From Sphingobacteriales bacterium (GTDB lineage: Bacteria; Bacteroidota; Bacteroidia; Chitinophagales; JADIYW01), in NCBI GenBank assembly GCA_016719635.1, contig JADJYT010000003.1, positions 124,001-188,000 on the forward strand: DNA of 64,000 bases. Direction: 5' to 3'. This document shows positions 1-9,192 of the stretch, piece by piece (position 1 is the first letter of the stretch; each line of letters opens with the position of its first letter). The notes beneath the pieces are model-generated. The model did no database searches and was not told the DNA's origin. It worked only from the letters and a program-made list of their open reading frames with translations. A program made the position numbers and the translations under genes.

Positions 1-611
1 AACAGGAAGCCGGCAGTGGTATCAAAGAAGCGCTCGGCATAGGTATTACCAATGGCATGGGATTATTATCCCAAACTGACGGATTTTTAGGAAATAATTT
101 AGTGAAGATCCCCTGGCCGGAACAAGCCAAACCGGTAATGGACGCCATGATAAAACTGGGCATGCAGAAACAGGTCGATAATGTGACTACCTCCCTGAAC
201 CGCGCGGCAGAAAAAGCCTCCGGTGTAGCCATTGAAGTTTTTATACAGTCCATCAAACAAATGAGCATTCAGGATGCCCTGCAGATTGTGCTCGGCGGCA
301 ACGGAACGGCAACAGCCTATTTAAAGAAAACAACCACCCCTGTTTTAACGGAAAAATTCAGACCCATCGTTGACCAATCGCTCGGGCAGGTGAATGCCAC
401 CAAGTACTGGGGCGATGCCACCTCCGTTTATAATAAGATACCGTTTGTAAAACCTGTGAATACGGACCTGACCGGATTTGTAACGGAGAAAGCACTGGAA
501 GGTGTTTTTAAAATGGTGGAAAAGGAAGAAAATAAAATCAGAGAAAATCCGCTGGCAAGAACGACCGATCTATTGAAAAAAGTATTCAACTTTGCTGACA
601 GGAAAAAATAA
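1..611 (+). CDS. DUF4197 family protein, 5' partial
   Basis: The reading frame is open from the first bases of the window (codons begin at base 3) and stops at 611, so the true start lies outside. The visible part reads EAGSGIKEALGIGI then LSQTDGFLGNN and KIPWPEQ, which is the typical opening block of DUF4197 proteins; the first ATG inside the window (57) is therefore internal. The remainder is predicted alpha-helical with no membrane segment. DUF4197 proteins are about 200 to 250 residues, often secreted or lipid-anchored, with no established function; any signal peptide would be upstream of the window. The next gene begins 31 bases downstream on the same strand, so co-transcription is possible. 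I am fairly sure of the family and cannot assign a role. Confidence 0.8.
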   Translation, partial: QEAGSGIKEALGIGITNGMGLLSQTDGFLGNNLVKIPWPEQAKPVMDAMIKLGMQKQVDNVTTSLNRAAEKASGVAIEVFIQSIKQMSIQDALQIVLGGNGTATAYLKKTTTPVLTEKFRPIVDQSLGQVNATKYWGDATSVYNKIPFVKPVNTDLTGFVTEKALEGVFKMVEKEENKIRENPLARTTDLLKKVFNFADRKK

Positions 612-642
612 ACATTATTCATCTTCATTCCAGAACAGAAAA

Positions 643-1779
643 ATGTCACGCAAACCACAACAAGGCCCCTTACAGGGTATTCGCATCTTAGATTTAAGCC
701 GATTATTGCCCGGACCGCTCGCCACACAAATGATGGCAGATTTAGGCGCCGAAGTCATCAAGATTGAAGACCCAAAGGCGCCTGATTACACACGCTTTTT
801 CCCTCCTCAGAAAGGCTCGCTGTCGCTGCACTATTTAAGCATCAACCGAAGTAAGAAATCCATTACGCTCGATTTAAAATCAGAAACGGGCATAAACAAA
901 TTTTTCGAATTGGTAAAAACCGCCGACATCGTAATCGATTCCTTCCGCCCGGGAGTACTTCAAAAAATGGGCCTCGACTACGAATCCGCCAAAAAGCACA
1001 ATGAAAAGATCATTTATGTGGCAGTAACAGGATACGGATACAATGGGCCTTATCAATACAAAGCCGGCCATGACCTGAATTATATCGGGTATGCCGGTAT
1101 ATTAGGATTAACGGGCGACAAAGACAGACCCGTTATCCCCGCCTGCCAGACGGCCGATGTGGCGGGCGGAAGTTATCCAACTATCGTGGCGTGCCTTTCC
1201 GCCCTGTGGGCAAGGGAGCGTACCGGCAAAGGACAGTTCGTGGACGTCGCGATGACGGATTGCGTGATGCCTTTGCTGTCGATGCAGTTTGGTGAAGCGC
1301 TGAATGCGAATGTGCAGTTGCGGCGCGGGGAGCCCATGCTGAGCGGCGGGATGGCTAACTACAATGTCTATAAATGCAAAGACGATAAATGGATAGCCTT
1401 GGGTTCGCTGGAACCTAAATTCTGGCAGGGCGTATGTGTGATGCTGGGTAAACCGGACTGGGTGCCGAGAATGATGCCGGTACCGGAAATGGTGGAAGCC
1501 TTGAAGAAAGACCTGCAGGAGATTTTCCTCACAAAATCACGCGATGAATGGGTGAAAGAAGCGGAAGGGCATGACATCTGCCTGTCTCCCATTTTAGATT
1601 TGGAAGAAGTGGAAAAGGACGAACACCTGAATGAGCGGGAAATGTTCTTTGAAACGGAACATGCAGATTACGGAAAAGTGAAAGGCGTCAATCAACCGTT
1701 CAAATTCTCCGAAACACCAGCAAAACCAAGCTGGGGCGCTCCCTTGATGGGAGAAGACAATGATATGTTAAACGAATAA
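643..1779 (+). CDS. CoA-transferase family III protein, alpha-methylacyl-CoA racemase-like
   Basis: A CaiB/BaiF-fold protein of 378 residues. I chose the ATG at 643 (MSRKPQQGPLQGIRILDLSR) because the frame upstream runs back into the preceding gene and the family normally starts just before the GIRILDLSR block. The GHDLNY motif near residue 140, the AD-GGS motif about 30 residues later and LEPKFW further on match the His, Asp and Glu catalytic positions of alpha-methylacyl-CoA racemases rather than the single catalytic Asp of CoA transferases. The likely reaction is epimerisation of 2-methylacyl-CoA thioesters in branched-chain lipid degradation; a CoA transferase role is the main alternative. 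It is followed 3 bases later by a small lipoprotein gene. Confidence 0.85.
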   Translation: MSRKPQQGPLQGIRILDLSRLLPGPLATQMMADLGAEVIKIEDPKAPDYTRFFPPQKGSLSLHYLSINRSKKSITLDLKSETGINKFFELVKTADIVIDSFRPGVLQKMGLDYESAKKHNEKIIYVAVTGYGYNGPYQYKAGHDLNYIGYAGILGLTGDKDRPVIPACQTADVAGGSYPTIVACLSALWARERTGKGQFVDVAMTDCVMPLLSMQFGEALNANVQLRRGEPMLSGGMANYNVYKCKDDKWIALGSLEPKFWQGVCVMLGKPDWVPRMMPVPEMVEALKKDLQEIFLTKSRDEWVKEAEGHDICLSPILDLEEVEKDEHLNEREMFFETEHADYGKVKGVNQPFKFSETPAKPSWGAPLMGEDNDMLNE

Positions 1780-1782
1780 ACC

Positions 1783-2136
1783 ATGCGCTGCTTTTTTCCA
1801 ATCCTTTGTTCGGTAGTATTGCTTGGTGCATGCAAGAAAAAGAGCATGCAGGTTACTGATTTTACCGGTACACACTGGCGGCTGTATTTCAAGAACAATC
1901 CTACTTTTTCTTTTTTTGCAGAATCGAAGCTGTATTTTAAAGACGCGGCAAACGTTGACAACTACCGGAATTTCGATACGCTTTACGGACAATGGGTTGT
2001 GGATGACGAAAATACCTTAACTGTTCATTTCACCAATGGAGATCAATACATCGGCACCGTCATTTCATCGGACAGTTTATCCGGTACCCTAAAGGCTTCG
2101 GGTAATAATGGCGTCTGGACCGCCAAAAAGGAATAG
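1783..2136 (+). CDS. small lipoprotein of unknown function
   Basis: A 117-residue protein starting with a charged-hydrophobic signal sequence and a lipobox ending in LLGAC at Cys17, followed by KKK, so it should be lipid-anchored by signal peptidase II. The mature part is short, rich in aromatic and Asn/Asp residues, and has alternating strand-like segments (WRLYF, LYGQWVV, TLTVHF, GTVIS, GTLKA, GVWTA), suggesting a small beta-barrel or lipocalin-like fold. It begins 3 bases after the racemase-like gene and ends 15 bases before the convergent barrel gene. I do not recognise a family. Confidence 0.75.
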   Translation: MRCFFPILCSVVLLGACKKKSMQVTDFTGTHWRLYFKNNPTFSFFAESKLYFKDAANVDNYRNFDTLYGQWVVDDENTLTVHFTNGDQYIGTVISSDSLSGTLKASGNNGVWTAKKE

Positions 2137-2151
2137 GGATTTATCGTTCAC

Positions 2152-5100
2152 CTAAAACACCGCTCTCAGTTGGGCCCTGCCGGTATTCACCAATCTTGCA
2201 GTACCTGTTTTCCTTCCTTCATACGTCAGGCTCAACTCCAGGTTCTGGGAAATATTGCGGGTGTAGCTTGCCGCCCAGATATAATTGTTTCCGGGTTGTA
2301 ACCCTTCCAGTATGGTATAGGATTTTGTCGTACCATTCTCCCCGCTGAATTTCACCACTGCCAGCGTAAATTTGGTTTCCAGGGTATTTTTAGTGGCTTT
2401 GCTGTAGCGCAATTCCAGTTCCATTTTATTGGACAGCACCTTCTCTCCTCCCAGGCTAAGATCATTTTTCTTAAAAGTAAACCCATAACTGACGGAAGTT
2501 CGAACCATTGTTTTAAAGTTGTAGGTAAATTTAGGTTCGAGGTAATAGCCGTTGATTCTGTAATTATTGGGTGTAAAATAATCGGACACCAGCGAAAGCC
2601 TGGATTGAATGAATTTTAAATTCAGCGTAAATTTCTGGCTTAAGTTATAATACCCCTCCAGAATATTATCCATTCGCTTACGGGTGTCAAATCCGTTTAC
2701 CAGCAGTACCTTGTCATTGAGCAGCTGATTGGTAAAAGAAAACGAAAAGACCGGATCGCCGGAATTGAAAATGATGGTATTCCGGATATTCGAATTGAGT
2801 GTGATGGTATTGGAATCATTGGTACTGAATACGAACGGATTAAACACCTTTGCGGTATTGCTTCGGTACGCCTTTCTGCGCAGCTGCATATAGGATTGAA
2901 TCGTCAGTTTGGACATAAAATTTTTAAAGCCTTTCTCATTGTACCAGATAGCTTTTGGCTGGATGGTAATGTTTTGCGTGTAGGAAGTGGAGTTGGCTCG
3001 AACGTATTCGTTCAAATCCGTCTGCACCCTGACAAACTGGGCACTGTCATTGAACTGAGAAGGCACAAACTCATTCAGCTCCCGGATGCCGTTCAGGTTC
3101 TGGTCTATCCATCGGAAATAACCTTGTCCGGAAGGAACCTGCACATAGGTAAACTGGCGGACACGTTCCCTGCCGCCACCCAGCTCATAGATAAAATTCA
3201 GACGAAGCGCACCGCGTTTGATACGGGCACCGTATTCCACCCGGCCTAAAAATGTTTTTTCGGCCTGTGCCTGCACGGTGGTATCTTTGACTTTCAAATC
3301 CCTGAATGTAAAGGTCCAGTTAAAAGTCTGGTTTTTCAGTTTGTTGGCGCTTCCTCTGAAATCAAGCGTATGGGCAATGGTGGAATCTTTGAATACACCG
3401 TTTTTCACCATCAGGTCATTTCGGTATTTATATTCCAGCATAAAACTCCATTTGGCGGAATCCGGCAGAAAAAATTGAGCTGAAATATTATTATTGCGGA
3501 ATGAATTGAGCTGCAACTCATGGGTGGTTCTGCTTCTGAATACATTATTCTCCTGGAAAAAACCCAGCCCAAATCCCAGCCCCCGTGCTTTGGCAATTGA
3601 ATAAGAAACATAAATGGACGGCCGGAAAAAGGTGGATTTATATAATGAATCCTTTGTCGTCAATACCCGGGCATCCGCACTGATTTTTATGTTTTTGTAA
3701 TCGGCAGCAAAACTGAACCAGTTTTCAAACCCCTGATATTTTTGTTGCCGGATAAAGGACGAAAATTTATAGCCCGCCTGAATATGGTGTTTGATATCCG
3801 TCACCGCAGCCTGGTAGCGGGTAATATGTTCCGCATAGTTGGACTGACTGGTGATATTCCAGTCTCTCAAGAACTCTACATTCCGGTATGTCTCTATCTG
3901 CTGAAAATTCCGATCCTTGAATTCATAATTGACTGAATTGGCAAAGACGATATTTCTTTTAAACGTATCCATCCTGTTCAGCTGGAAACTGGCGGAATAC
4001 CCTATATTTTCCTTATTCCCGATGGAAGAAAACAAATTGCGGTCGAAATAAGACAACCCCATCTCTGCCCGTATGTTCGTCTTATTGTTGATGGCATAAG
4101 CGGCGCCGAATGTAAACAGCAGCTGATTCTTAGGCGTTACAATCAGAATGAGCGGTTCATAAGAGCCTTGCGGAACACCATTCACCGGGGCCACCCACTG
4201 GTATACACGGACATTATTGGAATTCTTATTGGGAATATAATTTCCTTTATTGGGTCCTAAATAAGAGAAGGACAATACATATCTCGCATTTGCAGGATTT
4301 GCCTCATAAACGAAAACGGAATCATATACCACCGCACTGACCGTTGTATCCACTATTCTGTATTGTACTCTGTTCGGATCATATTCAGCCTCCCGCACTC
4401 CGGAAACAAATGCATTGGAAATATCATTACCGATTCCGGCCAGGTAATCTTTAATGGTATCGGAAAGCGTATTGGTGATGGGTTTATTTTTGGCATCCTG
4501 TTCCGAATATACCTGCGTAAAGATGTTCAGCTTCTTCCATTGGAAATTGATGCCGCCATGAACTGTCGTTCGGAAATAATTCCTGTCAGCATATTCAAAC
4601 TCCACTACAATTCTAGAATCCTTGGTCACCAGAAACCTTGGCATAAACACCAGTTCACCGCTGTTATAATCCATCACGTAATCGAGCAGTTCGCCTCTCT
4701 GCAAACGTATGCCGTCCACAAACACCTTTTCGCTGCCCGCCAGGATAATCAGGAAAGTCTCATTATTGTTTCCAACCAACCTGTATGGCCCCTGATTGCC
4801 CTCGCTGCCCTGAAATACATTACGGGCAAATTTTCCGCGGCTCACCGCAAAAGAAGTGGACGTCTGCAACCGCATCCCTTTCTTGAACCGCAAATCATTG
4901 ACATAGCTGATGCCCTGCAGCTGCTTTGAAAACTTCATGAAATAGCTGTCATAACTTTTCAGGTTGTAATCTCCTGCGATGATGGTATGCGGGTCTTTTT
5001 TCAACTGCACGAAGATCTTATCAAAATCCTGCAGCTGCTGCGTGCTTCCATCCGGCTGCAACGGAATATTATTATCGGTCAACGCCGCCGTGATTTCAAT

Positions 5101-5646
5101 TCCGTTGCCGATTTTTCCGCTCAGCCTTAAATCCAGATTGGAGTTCAGCGTCAGATCCTGGTTGGAACCGAACTGAATTCCTCTGGAAAAATTACCGCTG
5201 TAATTCAAACCGCCGAAATCAAGAAAGGTAGCGGTTTGCGCTGTTTTGGGCTGATAAAAGAAGCGGTCGTAATACAATAGGGAATCTCCCTTTCGTATCA
5301 ATAACGGACTTTTATGCTGCATGGCTTTAGCCAGATAAACGGGAAATGAACGGTAAGTGACCAATACGGAATCTGGTCTGTTGCCATTTTTAAAGATGAG
5401 TTTCGCTCCGGAAAAATCCAGTTCATAGGCTTCTTTAGGCACAACGGAATTGTCTTTTAAATTTCTGACGATCAGACTGGACGGAAAAATGCTCATGGTG
5501 TCAACGGTCACCGTATCGCCCGAAACAGTCAACACTTTAGTATGGATATTGGAATAAACCGAATAATCAGGCGGCAACGTCTGGGCCGTCAAGAAAAGTA
5601 AGCTGAAAAAGAAGCTGGAGAACAGTATTATCTTCCTGATTTGCAT
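2152..5646 (-). CDS. large outer-membrane beta-barrel protein, unknown function
   Basis: A protein of 1164 residues with a signal peptide (MQIRKIILFSSFFFSLLFLTA) and an N-terminal part containing a GGLNYSGNFSRGIQFG segment that introduces the barrel. From about residue 150 onward the sequence consists of alternating amphipathic strands with many aromatic residues and polar turns, and it ends in ...RAQLRAVF, a terminal Phe typical of outer-membrane barrels. No TonB box, plug domain or carboxypeptidase-like domain was seen, so it is not a standard TonB receptor. Proteins of this size and shape are common in Bacteroidota and mostly uncharacterised. It is monocistronic here, divergent from the nitroreductase. 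Export to the outer membrane is well supported; the role is not. Confidence 0.75.
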   Translation of the reverse strand: MQIRKIILFSSFFFSLLFLTAQTLPPDYSVYSNIHTKVLTVSGDTVTVDTMSIFPSSLIVRNLKDNSVVPKEAYELDFSGAKLIFKNGNRPDSVLVTYRSFPVYLAKAMQHKSPLLIRKGDSLLYYDRFFYQPKTAQTATFLDFGGLNYSGNFSRGIQFGSNQDLTLNSNLDLRLSGKIGNGIEITAALTDNNIPLQPDGSTQQLQDFDKIFVQLKKDPHTIIAGDYNLKSYDSYFMKFSKQLQGISYVNDLRFKKGMRLQTSTSFAVSRGKFARNVFQGSEGNQGPYRLVGNNNETFLIILAGSEKVFVDGIRLQRGELLDYVMDYNSGELVFMPRFLVTKDSRIVVEFEYADRNYFRTTVHGGINFQWKKLNIFTQVYSEQDAKNKPITNTLSDTIKDYLAGIGNDISNAFVSGVREAEYDPNRVQYRIVDTTVSAVVYDSVFVYEANPANARYVLSFSYLGPNKGNYIPNKNSNNVRVYQWVAPVNGVPQGSYEPLILIVTPKNQLLFTFGAAYAINNKTNIRAEMGLSYFDRNLFSSIGNKENIGYSASFQLNRMDTFKRNIVFANSVNYEFKDRNFQQIETYRNVEFLRDWNITSQSNYAEHITRYQAAVTDIKHHIQAGYKFSSFIRQQKYQGFENWFSFAADYKNIKISADARVLTTKDSLYKSTFFRPSIYVSYSIAKARGLGFGLGFFQENNVFRSRTTHELQLNSFRNNNISAQFFLPDSAKWSFMLEYKYRNDLMVKNGVFKDSTIAHTLDFRGSANKLKNQTFNWTFTFRDLKVKDTTVQAQAEKTFLGRVEYGARIKRGALRLNFIYELGGGRERVRQFTYVQVPSGQGYFRWIDQNLNGIRELNEFVPSQFNDSAQFVRVQTDLNEYVRANSTSYTQNITIQPKAIWYNEKGFKNFMSKLTIQSYMQLRRKAYRSNTAKVFNPFVFSTNDSNTITLNSNIRNTIIFNSGDPVFSFSFTNQLLNDKVLLVNGFDTRKRMDNILEGYYNLSQKFTLNLKFIQSRLSLVSDYFTPNNYRINGYYLEPKFTYNFKTMVRTSVSYGFTFKKNDLSLGGEKVLSNKMELELRYSKATKNTLETKFTLAVVKFSGENGTTKSYTILEGLQPGNNYIWAASYTRNISQNLELSLTYEGRKTGTARLVNTGRAQLRAVF

Positions 5647-5717
5647 TTATTCTATAAGGTAAAAATAAAGACATTATTGTATAGAACGGCTGAATACGTA
5701 TCTTTTTACCGATTTTA

Positions 5718-5749
5718 TTTGCATCTCTGTAGACAGCATCGTTTATTTG
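5718..5749 (+). promoter_or_regulatory. candidate Bacteroidota promoter upstream of the nitroreductase
   Basis: A TTTG at 5718-5721 is followed after 20 bases by TTTATTTG at 5742-5749, one mismatch from the Bacteroidota -7 consensus TAnnTTTG. Transcription would begin near 5756, about 11 bases before the ATG at 5767. This also supports that ATG over in-frame codons further upstream. Confidence 0.35.
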
Positions 5750-5766
5750 TACAAAATTCAGATACA

Positions 5767-6354
5767 ATGAATCCAGTTAGCGCCGTCTTAAAACAACTGA
5801 TTGCAGACAGAAGAACCGTAAAACCGGAAGCATTCAACAGCAAACCGGTACCGAAAGAAATTATACTTGAAATGCTGGAGGCCGCTAACTGGGCTCCCAC
5901 GCATGGCATGACGGAACCCTGGCGCTTTGTTATTTTCTCCGGGGAAAAAGGCGTCGAACAATTCGGTCAATTACATGCAGGCATTTATCAGCAGGAAACA
6001 CCTTCCGAGCAATATCTGCAAAAAAAATACGACACCCTGTTACACAAGCCGGACAATGCCTCAAATGTGATAGTAATCATCATGAAACGCGGGGACAATA
6101 AAAATATTCCCGAAAACGAAGAAATGGCCGCCACGGCCTGCGCTGTCCAGAACATGCTACTGACGGCCGCCGCACATCAGGTGGCAGCGTATTGGGGAAC
6201 GGGTGGCATGTGCTATCATCCCGCAATGAAAACAACACTTGGTTTTGATGAACAGGATAAAATTATTGGATTCTTATATCTTGGATACTCAAATCAGGAA
6301 CATCCAAAAGGCTGCAGAAACACGCCGATAGAGAAAAAAATTACCTGGCGGTAA
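5767..6354 (+). CDS. nitroreductase family protein (YdjA-like)
   Basis: A 195-residue FMN-dependent nitroreductase-fold protein. The start at 5767 (MNPVSAVLKQLIADRRTVKP) places the conserved RR(T/S) FMN-phosphate contact at residues 16-17, as in the family; the frame is open further upstream but lacks family similarity there. Other marks are the AANWAPTHGMTEPWRF segment and the C-terminal GFLYLGY strand. Length fits the short YdjA subgroup, which reduces nitro compounds or quinones with NAD(P)H. The natural substrate cannot be read from sequence. Its last 14 bases overlap the end of convergent prmC. Confidence 0.88.
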   Translation: MNPVSAVLKQLIADRRTVKPEAFNSKPVPKEIILEMLEAANWAPTHGMTEPWRFVIFSGEKGVEQFGQLHAGIYQQETPSEQYLQKKYDTLLHKPDNASNVIVIIMKRGDNKNIPENEEMAATACAVQNMLLTAAAHQVAAYWGTGGMCYHPAMKTTLGFDEQDKIIGFLYLGYSNQEHPKGCRNTPIEKKITWR

Positions 6355-7225
6355 TCTGAGCGCATATCATCCTGTCTTTTCCGGAGAAATCTTTTCTCAG
6401 CACAACCGGATAAAAACCTCTTTTCATCAATAAATCCAGCACCTGCTCCGCATTAAACTCGTTTAATTCCAGGTATAATTTTCCGTCTTTTTTCAGGTGC
6501 TCCAGCGCGAAATCTGCAATCTTATCGTAAAACACCAACGGATTGACATCGTAGACGAATAATGCCAGATGAGGCTCAAAGCGAATGGCGGAAGCGGACA
6601 TCTCCTCCCGTTGCTCCTGAGGAATATAGGGCGGATTACTTACAATGATATCAAGCATCAAAGGTTCCGTATCAGGTGTCTCCATGTATAATTTTCTGTC
6701 TACGGACAGATGTGTCGTTTCCAGAATATCCACCGGAAAGAATTCAATTTCCGCTTCATATTTCAGGGCATTCACCTTTGCCACTTCCAGCGCATTTTCT
6801 GAAATATCAATGGCAAAAACCACCCAATCCGGCTTGTGCTTTTTCAACGCAACGGGAATACACCCGCTCCCGGTACCGATGTCTAAAACGGTCAGCACAG
6901 GGCTGTTGTTTTCTTTAATGATCCAGTCCACCAGTTCTTCCGTTTCAGGCCGCGGAATCAGCACATTTTCATCCACATATAATTCAAACCCGTAAAACGG
7001 CGCTTTATTGAAAATATACTGAATGGGATAATGATTGGATATCTTCTCATAAATAAAATTCAGTTCCTCCATTTCATCATCATTCAGGTCATAATCCTTC
7101 ACATCAAAAAATCGCTTTCTATAGTAATCTTCCAAAGTATATTTAAACAGATTATCCGCTTCCCTTTCGTCGAAAGATTCCTGCAACATGGGCAGTATGA
7201 TATTTTTATACTGTTGTACGTTCAA
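6341..7225 (-). CDS. prmC: peptide chain release factor N5-glutamine methyltransferase
   Basis: A 294-residue class I methyltransferase. An N-terminal helical domain (about residues 1-90) precedes the Rossmann domain with SAM motif VLDIGTGSGCIPVAL and the NPPYIP motif that binds the substrate glutamine, diagnostic for PrmC/HemK. It methylates the GGQ glutamine of release factors RF1 and RF2. The first codon at 7225 is TTG; no ATG fits the normal N-terminal length, so a TTG start is assumed. It is transcribed divergently from ribD with about 90 bases between them, and overlaps the nitroreductase tail by 14 bases. Confidence 0.93.
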   Translation of the reverse strand: MNVQQYKNIILPMLQESFDEREADNLFKYTLEDYYRKRFFDVKDYDLNDDEMEELNFIYEKISNHYPIQYIFNKAPFYGFELYVDENVLIPRPETEELVDWIIKENNSPVLTVLDIGTGSGCIPVALKKHKPDWVVFAIDISENALEVAKVNALKYEAEIEFFPVDILETTHLSVDRKLYMETPDTEPLMLDIIVSNPPYIPQEQREEMSASAIRFEPHLALFVYDVNPLVFYDKIADFALEHLKKDGKLYLELNEFNAEQVLDLLMKRGFYPVVLRKDFSGKDRMICAQITAR

Positions 7226-7316
7226 TTTTGTATTTTTGAAGTCTTATTATTCCTGACAGCTGTCGGATTAATTTCATCAACTAAAGATGCTGAAATATAT
7301 TCAGGAAGACAACAGT

Positions 7317-8336
7317 ATGACTGATTTTTCAACATATCATGAAAAATATATGCACAGGTGCTTTCAACTGGCGAAGGCCGGCGAAAGCTACGTGGCACCC
7401 AATCCCATGGTGGGTGCCGTTCTGGTGTATGAAGACCGTATCATAGGGGAAGGTTACCATCAGGAATACGGCAAGGCGCATGCCGAAGTAAACTGCCTCC
7501 ATTCCGTAAAGGAAGCCGACCATCACCTTATTGGCAAATCCACCCTGTATGTCAGTCTGGAACCCTGCTCCCATTTTGGAAAAACACCACCGTGTACAGA
7601 TCTAATCATCCGGCATAAAATTCCGAAAGTGGTGATTGCCGTTCAGGATATCTTCTCGGAAGTGAACGGAAAAGGCATTCAGCGATTGAAGGAAAATAAC
7701 ATTGAAGTGGTTACCGGTATATTGGAAAAAGAAGGAAAAGAGCTTATCCGCCAGTTCCTGTATTTTCATTCTCATAAAATGCCGTTTGTTACGCTTAAAT
7801 TTGCACAAAGCAAGGACGGATACATAGGCATAAAAGGGAAGGAAATTGCCATTTCAGGTATCCTCTCCAAACGATATACCCATCAGCTCCGCGCGGCACA
7901 TCAGGCTGTATTGGTTGGTAAAAACACTGTACTGACAGACAACCCCCAATTGACTCTCCGGCACTGGACGGGAAAAAATCCGGTTAGAATCGTCTTAGCC
8001 CATCAAGATGACATCCCTGCGGATTATAATGTTTGGAACAAGGAAGCTGAAACGCTTTTTTTAAGCGGGAGTATAAAAGACGTCCTGCATTCACTGGCTG
8101 AAAAAAACATCGTTTCCGTGCTGGTGGAAGGAGGTGCCGATGTGCTGCGGCAATTCATGGAAAGTAACAGTTGGAATGAAGCGCATATCATTACTTCTAA
8201 TGAATCAATCCCGAGAACGGCAGACGATATCCCTATCGCTTCACCCTGTATCCAAGGCATTGCAGAAAAGACACTTTACGCAGAAACCGATACCGTTCAA
8301 ATCCTAAAAAATCCAGATGCTCCATTTGCTGCTTAG
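7317..8336 (+). CDS. ribD: bifunctional riboflavin biosynthesis deaminase/reductase
   Basis: RibD catalyses the deamination and then side-chain reduction of the pyrimidine intermediate in riboflavin synthesis. The N-terminal half is the zinc deaminase: PNPMVGAVLV, then HAE at residues 55-57 and PCSH...PPC with Cys84 and Cys93 as zinc ligands. The C-terminal half is the reductase with LKFAQSKDGYIG and, near the end, VLVEGGADVL. I prefer the ATG at 7317 (MTDFSTYHEKYMHRC), preceded by GGAAG; an in-frame ATG at 7287 would add ten residues. The following permease gene starts 20 bases inside its 3' end, so the two are translationally coupled. Confidence 0.92.
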   Translation: MTDFSTYHEKYMHRCFQLAKAGESYVAPNPMVGAVLVYEDRIIGEGYHQEYGKAHAEVNCLHSVKEADHHLIGKSTLYVSLEPCSHFGKTPPCTDLIIRHKIPKVVIAVQDIFSEVNGKGIQRLKENNIEVVTGILEKEGKELIRQFLYFHSHKMPFVTLKFAQSKDGYIGIKGKEIAISGILSKRYTHQLRAAHQAVLVGKNTVLTDNPQLTLRHWTGKNPVRIVLAHQDDIPADYNVWNKEAETLFLSGSIKDVLHSLAEKNIVSVLVEGGADVLRQFMESNSWNEAHIITSNESIPRTADDIPIASPCIQGIAEKTLYAETDTVQILKNPDAPFAA

Positions 8337-9192
8337 TATTTTATTTTCCACTTCTCTGGTCGTCATTCTGCGTTCCTTTTCCAGATGGAATATAAAGACC
8401 GAATACGGCATTGTCTTCAATTATATCTTTTGCTGCATTACCGGATGTATCGCGATGGACAATAAGTCGATGATACTGCAAATACCGGAATGGAATGGCT
8501 GGTGGATTTGCCTCCTGCTTGGGCTGGGTTTTATCCTTATTTTCTTATTAATCGGAAAATCCACGCAATTGCTGGGTATTGCAACTACCAGCATCTCTTT
8601 TAAATTATCCTTTATTATTCCGGTTATTGTTGCCATCACATTTTACGGCGACCAACTCACAAACAATAAGATTATCGGTATCATCGCAGCCATCGCGGCT
8701 GTTTTTTTTATTACCTATCAGCCTGCAGACAAAGCGGAAGAGGCTATTTCAGAAGAAGGACGAAGCATGTGGTTTCTGCCGTTGATTATTTTTGTGGGCA
8801 GCGGCATTACAGACAGCACCTTTAATTTTATTCAACGCAATTACACCCCGGCAGGATATGACCACATCGTAACGATATTGATATTCTCAGGTGCGTTTAT
8901 TTCCGGAATAGCCATTTACGGCCGGCATAAAGAACTGTATCAATGGAAAAATGTCGCAGGTGGTATTGTATTGGGTGTTCCTAACTACTTTTCATTGTAT
9001 TTCCTGATGCAGGCGTTGAAACATGCCGGTTACAATCCTTCCACCCTGTTTCCCATCAACAACCTGGGAATTGTAGGTTTATCAGCACTTACAGGGCTGC
9101 TGGTATTTAAAGAATCCTTCTCACTCCGAAAAATCATCGGATTTGTTTTAGCGGTTTTCAGTATTGTCATCATCGGGTTTATGAATCAATAA
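8317..9192 (+). CDS. DMT superfamily (EamA-like) permease
   Basis: A very hydrophobic 291-residue protein with about ten predicted membrane helices arranged as two five-helix halves, the second beginning near the WFLPLIIFVGSGITDS segment after a short charged loop (residues 135-150). This is the drug/metabolite transporter pattern. It overlaps the end of ribD by 20 bases and its stop codon directly abuts the start of the YigZ-family gene, so it belongs to a three-gene operon. A flavin-related substrate is a possible guess from context only. Substrate and direction of transport are unknown. Confidence 0.8.
   Translation: MLHLLLSILFSTSLVVILRSFSRWNIKTEYGIVFNYIFCCITGCIAMDNKSMILQIPEWNGWWICLLLGLGFILIFLLIGKSTQLLGIATTSISFKLSFIIPVIVAITFYGDQLTNNKIIGIIAAIAAVFFITYQPADKAEEAISEEGRSMWFLPLIIFVGSGITDSTFNFIQRNYTPAGYDHIVTILIFSGAFISGIAIYGRHKELYQWKNVAGGIVLGVPNYFSLYFLMQALKHAGYNPSTLFPINNLGIVGLSALTGLLVFKESFSLRKIIGFVLAVFSIVIIGFMNQ

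Noticed and set aside
4363..4929. A 188-codon plus-strand frame opposite the barrel gene
   Set aside because: It lies wholly within a clear minus-strand coding gene, has no recognisable motif and shows the composition expected of an antisense shadow.
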